From positions 1-64,000 of the forward strand of contig CANQYD010000004.1 in assembly GCA_947627985.1 (NCBI GenBank): a stretch of DNA of 64,000 nt, given 5' to 3'. The notes under the pieces are model-generated. The model made no database searches. It saw only the letters and a program-made list of their open reading frames with translations, and was not told the DNA's origin. A program made the position numbers and the translations under genes. Of the stretch, positions 60,811 through 64,000 are shown one piece after another (the stretch's first letter is position 1; the number at the start of each line of letters is the position of its first letter). Source of the stretch: an uncultured Clostridia bacterium (GTDB lineage Bacteria; Bacillota; Clostridia; Oscillospirales; Ruminococcaceae).

Positions 60811-61083
60811 AAAAGGTATTCGCTCCATTTTCCGCCGGAAAATGGAACTCATGCTTTTTTCAGCACCCCCACCCCCCGGGCTTTGTGCGGGGTCGGGGCT
60901 TCCGCCGCCCCCTCCCCCTGTAGGGGAGGGGGCATGACTTGCGCAAAAGCAGCTAATCGCGCTTTGTAACCGAAAACAAAGGATTACGCACGTTCCGAGA
61001 GTTTTTGGCGCAAGTCAGGGGGTGGGGGATTATTTTAAATAGTATGAACAAATTTACAGCGTAAATTTGTGAATACCTTTTTA
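60811..61083. mobile_element. MITE-like hairpin element with GGTATTC-type ends, copy 2
   Basis: A unit of about 273 bp with the same plan as the copy at 60244-60514: left AAAAGGTATTC, stem TCCATTTTCC/GGAAAATGGA and CATGCT; inside CCCCTCCCCC and the CTTGCGCAAAAGCAGC stretch; right TTTTAAATAGTATG, stem ACAAATTTAC/GTAAATTTGT and GAATACCTTTTT. The two insides are very alike, while the left stems differ completely in sequence but remain self-complementary. Confidence 0.62.
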
Positions 61084-61166
61084 CAGGACAGCTGGCGGAA
61101 TAAATATCGGTATTATCAGCATGAAGTATACATACCGACAGTCATTCCCACTCGCTCTTATACCCC

Positions 61167-62330
61167 TCACTCCATCTCCCTAATTACCTTCAGGCACATT
61201 CTCCCATTGTGATACGGGCACTTCCACGGCTCGACGATCGGCTTCGGGTCGGGGGTACCGTCCTCCCGAACGCTCCAGAACCACTCCGAGCCCTCGCGCT
61301 TGTCGCTCAGGACGTCGCGGATATACCTCCACTGCGACATGTACGCGTCCTTGAATTTCTCCTCGCCGGTGTGGCGGTAGGCGTTCATGAACCCGAGAAG
61401 CGCCTCGGCTTGCACCCACCAGATACTCGACGTGTTCACGACCCCGTTCTCGCTTTCGTTGCAGAAGCCGTGGTCGGTGAAGGCGAGATCATAGGTGTTC
61501 TCAGCCATCTCGATGAGAAGAGGTCTGATTTTTTTGGTGAGATCATCATCGTCCAAAACTTCGAGAGTGTGATCCGCCAGCCACGAGGTCTCGATGTCGT
61601 GCCCGAAGCTGTGCAGGTCGATGAGCGTGTTGTAATCGAGATCGAAGAACACCTCCTGTCTGCGGCGCTTGGGGTTGTAGATTTTTTTCTCGAAGATGTC
61701 GAGGATATCGTACAGTTTTTTCCTGACGCGACCGTCCCCATCTGCCTCGTAGAGACCTGTGTAGCCCTCCATGACGTGCAAAAGGGTGTTCATGGTCCTG
61801 CCGGCTTCGACGCCGTTTTCGGACAGTTTTTCGTTACCTGCGGGCTTCCAATCCTCCGTAAAAGCTTCGAGATATCCGTCGCCGTCGAAACATTTATCTT
61901 CGACCGTCTCAAAGAGCTCATACGCAAGATCAAGAGCCTCTTTTTTGCCGCTCGCCCGGTAATATGCTGATAATGCATAGATCGCAAAAGCCTGATTGTA
62001 GGTATGTTTGGTGCCGTCATAGACGCTTCCGTCGGGATTTATCGCCCAGTAAACGCCTTTGTTTTTGCGGTCGTACATTGAAAGAAGCTCGGCGTAAGCA
62101 TGATCAGCTTCGTCCAAAAGATCGCGGTCGGAAAGGGTCATTGCCGCCTCCGAGAAGAACCAGAGAATCCGGCTGTTGAGAATGCAGCCCCGAGGAGCCT
62201 CGGGGACGCGTCTCAGGTCGAACTCCACCTGACCGATATAGCCGCCGTTTTTGTCGTCGCGCAGGCTCCGCCAGAAGGGGATTATCCTCTCCACCAGCTC
62301 CCGTCGCACCTCGCTTGTAAATTCAGACAT
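61167..62330 (-). CDS. Cellobiose / mannobiose 2-epimerase
   Basis: A 387-residue (alpha/alpha)6-barrel protein of the N-acylglucosamine 2-epimerase family, cellobiose-epimerase type. It turns Man-beta-1,4-Man into Man-beta-1,4-Glc (or epimerises cellobiose). Catalytic histidines are expected in HTYNQAFAIYALS, SFGHDIETSWL and near the C-terminal WFWSVREDG; NSRILWFFSEAAM is the conserved helix start. With the GH130 phosphorylase this completes the known mannobiose route. It starts behind AAAGGAGGA with its own promoter; a hairpin-repeat cluster separates it from GH130. Confidence 0.9.
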   Translation of the reverse strand: MSEFTSEVRRELVERIIPFWRSLRDDKNGGYIGQVEFDLRRVPEAPRGCILNSRILWFFSEAAMTLSDRDLLDEADHAYAELLSMYDRKNKGVYWAINPDGSVYDGTKHTYNQAFAIYALSAYYRASGKKEALDLAYELFETVEDKCFDGDGYLEAFTEDWKPAGNEKLSENGVEAGRTMNTLLHVMEGYTGLYEADGDGRVRKKLYDILDIFEKKIYNPKRRRQEVFFDLDYNTLIDLHSFGHDIETSWLADHTLEVLDDDDLTKKIRPLLIEMAENTYDLAFTDHGFCNESENGVVNTSSIWWVQAEALLGFMNAYRHTGEEKFKDAYMSQWRYIRDVLSDKREGSEWFWSVREDGTPDPKPIVEPWKCPYHNGRMCLKVIREME

Positions 62331-62640
62331 ACAAATCCTCCTTTGAAATTGTCTTTTCCTAATTATAGTTTATCCGCAGACCAATGTCAAGAAAAATCAC
62401 TCCCCCGACCGCAATTTTGCTGCACATTTTGTTCGGCAAGGGTGACAAAGTTTGAAGGAGTTTTTTGGCGATTTTGACAGCGTATTGACGTTATAAAAAA
62501 GTACGCTGATTCGATACCGATTGTATCAAATTAGCGTACTTATTTGGCTAACTACGCTAATTTGATACAATGCAATTCATTTTGATATTGTAGTTCGCAC
62601 ACATGGTTTATTCCTTATTCAGTTTTCAAGAAAATTTGTA
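62331..62640. repeat. Intergenic region with 18-bp perfect inverted repeat
   Basis: Beside the epimerase promoter, this stretch holds a perfect inverted repeat: TTGTATCAAATTAGCGTA (62521-62538), 14-nt centre, TACGCTAATTTGATACAA (62553-62570). A degenerate third copy, TACGCTGATTCGATAC, stands near 62495-62510. No gene is seen. It lies downstream of the PIN gene, so it could be an operator array, a recombination end or a terminator-like structure. Confidence 0.7.
62362..62390 (-). promoter_or_regulatory. Promoter of the 2-epimerase gene
   Basis: On the minus strand consensus TTGACA (62385-62390) and consensus TATAAT (62362-62367) are 17 bp apart. Confidence 0.85.
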
Positions 62641-63141
62641 TCATTTCATATAACTTACTCGTTTCAAAAGCTCTTCATTTGGCAGGCGCACTTCATTTCC
62701 ATTGTGTTTTATCAGGTCACAAATGCAATGATCTAATTCGTCTTGAGTTATATACTTTCCTTCAATCAGCCTGTCTAAGATACCTATCGTTCCGATAACA
62801 TTAACCCCTTCTACAACGGCAGCCGCTCTAAGAGCGCGGTCGCCGGTAAGCAGCTCAATTTTTCTGACCTTGGCAATGGCCAATGCTATGCAGTCGTATC
62901 TTGAAAGTTTCAAAAATTTAGCGTTAAACTCTTCGGCAAGCAAAAATTCTTCATCAGAAAGACTTGTTTTTATAAGCCCTAATTCAACAAGCCTCACACC
63001 TACGCTTGGAGGATTAAGGAATTCATCATCGATGGCATCTTCGTCCATTAAATATGTATACGGGAGTTTGAATGGCCAGTCAAGACGATTTATGGTTAGA
63101 AAGTCTATCCAGACATTTGTGTCACTACTGATATATTTCAT
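62641..63141 (-). CDS. PIN-domain protein, probable toxin
   Basis: A 166-residue PIN-fold protein. The N-terminal strand ISSDTNVWIDFL holds the first acidic ligand, the central stretch LSRYDCIALAIAKVRKI a further one, and LLTGDRALRAAA the distal aspartate; these acidic residues form the metal site of PIN ribonucleases. The ATG at 63141 has GGGGAG 7 nt upstream. It begins about 5 bp after the ImmA/IrrE gene stop. Pairs of this kind behave as toxin-antitoxin-like or stress modules in Firmicutes. It is more A/T-rich than the neighbours, which suggests recent arrival. Confidence 0.75.
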   Translation of the reverse strand: MKYISSDTNVWIDFLTINRLDWPFKLPYTYLMDEDAIDDEFLNPPSVGVRLVELGLIKTSLSDEEFLLAEEFNAKFLKLSRYDCIALAIAKVRKIELLTGDRALRAAAVVEGVNVIGTIGILDRLIEGKYITQDELDHCICDLIKHNGNEVRLPNEELLKRVSYMK

Positions 63142-63145
63142 TCCA

Positions 63146-64000
63146 TTACTCCCCGGTCGCAAAACACTGTTCCGTAACGTAAGTATAAGGCATTTTCAAC
63201 AGCTCCGCGCCTTTCTGAACAGATATTTCATTTTCACTTATGGCCCGGAACACAAGTTGTGAAAATAGAGTCGGAGTTTCTTCCCGAATCCTCGCGGGTT
63301 CGTTTTTCTTCCAACCATTTTTCCCAGCAATAATATAAAAATCCTTAGCAGCTTTTTCGTTAACAATGCCGCAAATCGTAGCTCTTTTTACAAGTAAGTA
63401 CATGGAAATGCCATATTCACGGCATATCATCAGCATATCCTTGGAAACAGCTCTGCGTCGGATACCGAGTTCTCTTTTAGCATCCTCTTCTGAAAGGAGA
63501 AAAGCTCCACTTATGGCAGTAGCCCTGGCTTCTATTTCTTGTTCCGTCATTTCGGAAGTCCACTTAAAAATGAAATGGACCATTTCATGGACGATAGTAG
63601 AACGAATCCGCTCAGGTGTCATATTGCTGTTTACCGCGATATATGGTCTTTCATCAACCAAGCCATTGATTCCCGAAAAAGCATTGCTGTCAACATTGAG
63701 GAAACATACAAGAACGCCTTTATTTTCAAGCATTTCAACAAGATTGCCGATTGGACCCATTTCTGCTAAGTGCAAGCACTTTCTGAGAGCTTTTGCGTCC
63801 TCCTCTGCATTCAATGCCAAAGGCTCCTTGTGTGGCGCCGGAGCATTAGGTAACACTTCTCCCCCTAATATGCTTACTGCTAATAAGAATCTGTTCAAAT
63901 ATTCTTCAACCGAGGCACGTATATACTCCTGCTGATTTTTGGACAGCTTGCTACCTTTGCGAAACTCCCCATGAGAATAAATGTGGGTTTCACCGTTATT
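63146..64000 (-). CDS. ImmA/IrrE-family metallopeptidase, partial
   Basis: The reading frame runs off the window edge; 284 residues are seen. The zinc-peptidase motif STIVHEMVHFIFKW (HExxH) with a downstream glutamate in EIEARATAISGAFL identifies the ImmA/IrrE (COG2856) family, which cleaves repressors of mobile elements or stress regulators. The C-terminal segment ISVQKGAELLKMPYTYV is typical of family members that pair with an XRE-type domain; that domain, if present, lies beyond the edge. It is in an operon with the PIN gene, presumably as antitoxin or regulator. Confidence 0.8.
   Translation of the reverse strand, partial: NNGETHIYSHGEFRKGSKLSKNQQEYIRASVEEYLNRFLLAVSILGGEVLPNAPAPHKEPLALNAEEDAKALRKCLHLAEMGPIGNLVEMLENKGVLVCFLNVDSNAFSGINGLVDERPYIAVNSNMTPERIRSTIVHEMVHFIFKWTSEMTEQEIEARATAISGAFLLSEEDAKRELGIRRRAVSKDMLMICREYGISMYLLVKRATICGIVNEKAAKDFYIIAGKNGWKKNEPARIREETPTLFSQLVFRAISENEISVQKGAELLKMPYTYVTEQCFATGE

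Noticed and set aside
60244-61083. Regular spacing of repeats suggested a CRISPR array
   Set aside because: Units are 270 bp, palindromic and without uniform short spacers, and no cas genes are present.
1-64000. tRNA and rRNA genes
   Set aside because: No cloverleaf with GTTCRAWYC-type arms and no rRNA signature was noticed on either strand; the SRP RNA is the only RNA gene I can support.

Overview
The window looks like the chromosome of an anaerobic, spore-forming, gut-type Clostridia bacterium, probably in the Oscillospirales/Ruminococcaceae neighbourhood. The reasons are a ypeB germination gene, a type IV pilus locus with PilM-N-O but no PilQ secretin (as expected for a single-membrane cell), Firmicutes-type promoters with TTGACA/TATAAT boxes and 16-17 bp spacers, strong AAGGAGG ribosome sites, a long SRP RNA in front of dnaX, and a set of plant-polysaccharide enzymes. 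Coding DNA is moderately GC-rich. Taxonomy is inferred from gene content only.

Layout. 0.4-9.3 kb: ypeB, an EF-G-like GTPase, and the arginine operon argC-J-B-D. 9.4-13.7 kb: two SGNH esterases, a GH51 arabinofuranosidase and a small Cys-rich DUF6171 protein. 14.6-24 kb (minus strand): an unknown protein, a CatB-like acetyltransferase, a frameshifted MazG-like gene, an AlkZ-related protein, then a six-gene one-carbon/B12 operon (DUF4430 lipoprotein, ECF S-like membrane protein, metF, stand-alone MetH reactivation domain, metH, CmpB-like membrane protein). 24-30.7 kb: a serine-recombinase scar, a GH127 arabinofuranosidase, and a four-gene operon of two sugar isomerases/epimerases and two Gfo/Idh/MocA oxidoreductases. 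30.8-35.8 kb: SRP RNA, dnaX, a Nim-like flavoprotein, ybaB, recR, tadA and a GH27 galactosidase. 35.8-41.3 kb: phosphoglucomutase, plsY, a glycolipid glycosyltransferase and an esterase lipoprotein. 41.5-58 kb: a 15-gene type IV pilus locus (pilB, pilT, pilC, four pilin genes, pilD, pilM, pilN, pilO, a 1665-residue pilin-anchored GLUG protein and three minor pilins). 58.7-64 kb: an orphan double-glycine leader peptide, GH130 phosphorylase and cellobiose/mannobiose 2-epimerase, and a PIN/ImmA-IrrE pair at the edge.

Two themes stand out. First, the pilus locus contains a run of nine G exactly at the prepilin cleavage site of one pilin, which puts the leader out of frame with the mature protein (candidate phase switch or sequencing error), and a giant adhesin-like pilin of mosaic base composition. 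Second, about nine intergenic regions are packed with hairpin-rich repeats of at least three kinds. Their copies keep flanks and architecture while both arms of the stems change together, so structure rather than sequence is conserved. Degenerate tracts built on TCTGACY/AGGTCAGA often start right after stop codons.

Working together, the carbohydrate genes suggest use of arabinan/arabinoxylan (GH51, GH127, esterases), galactosides (GH27) and beta-mannan (2-epimerase plus mannosylglucose phosphorylase feeding phosphoglucomutase). The B12 operon joins probable cobalamin capture to the cobalamin-dependent methionine synthase it would serve. All calls were made by reading the sequence; no database search was run.
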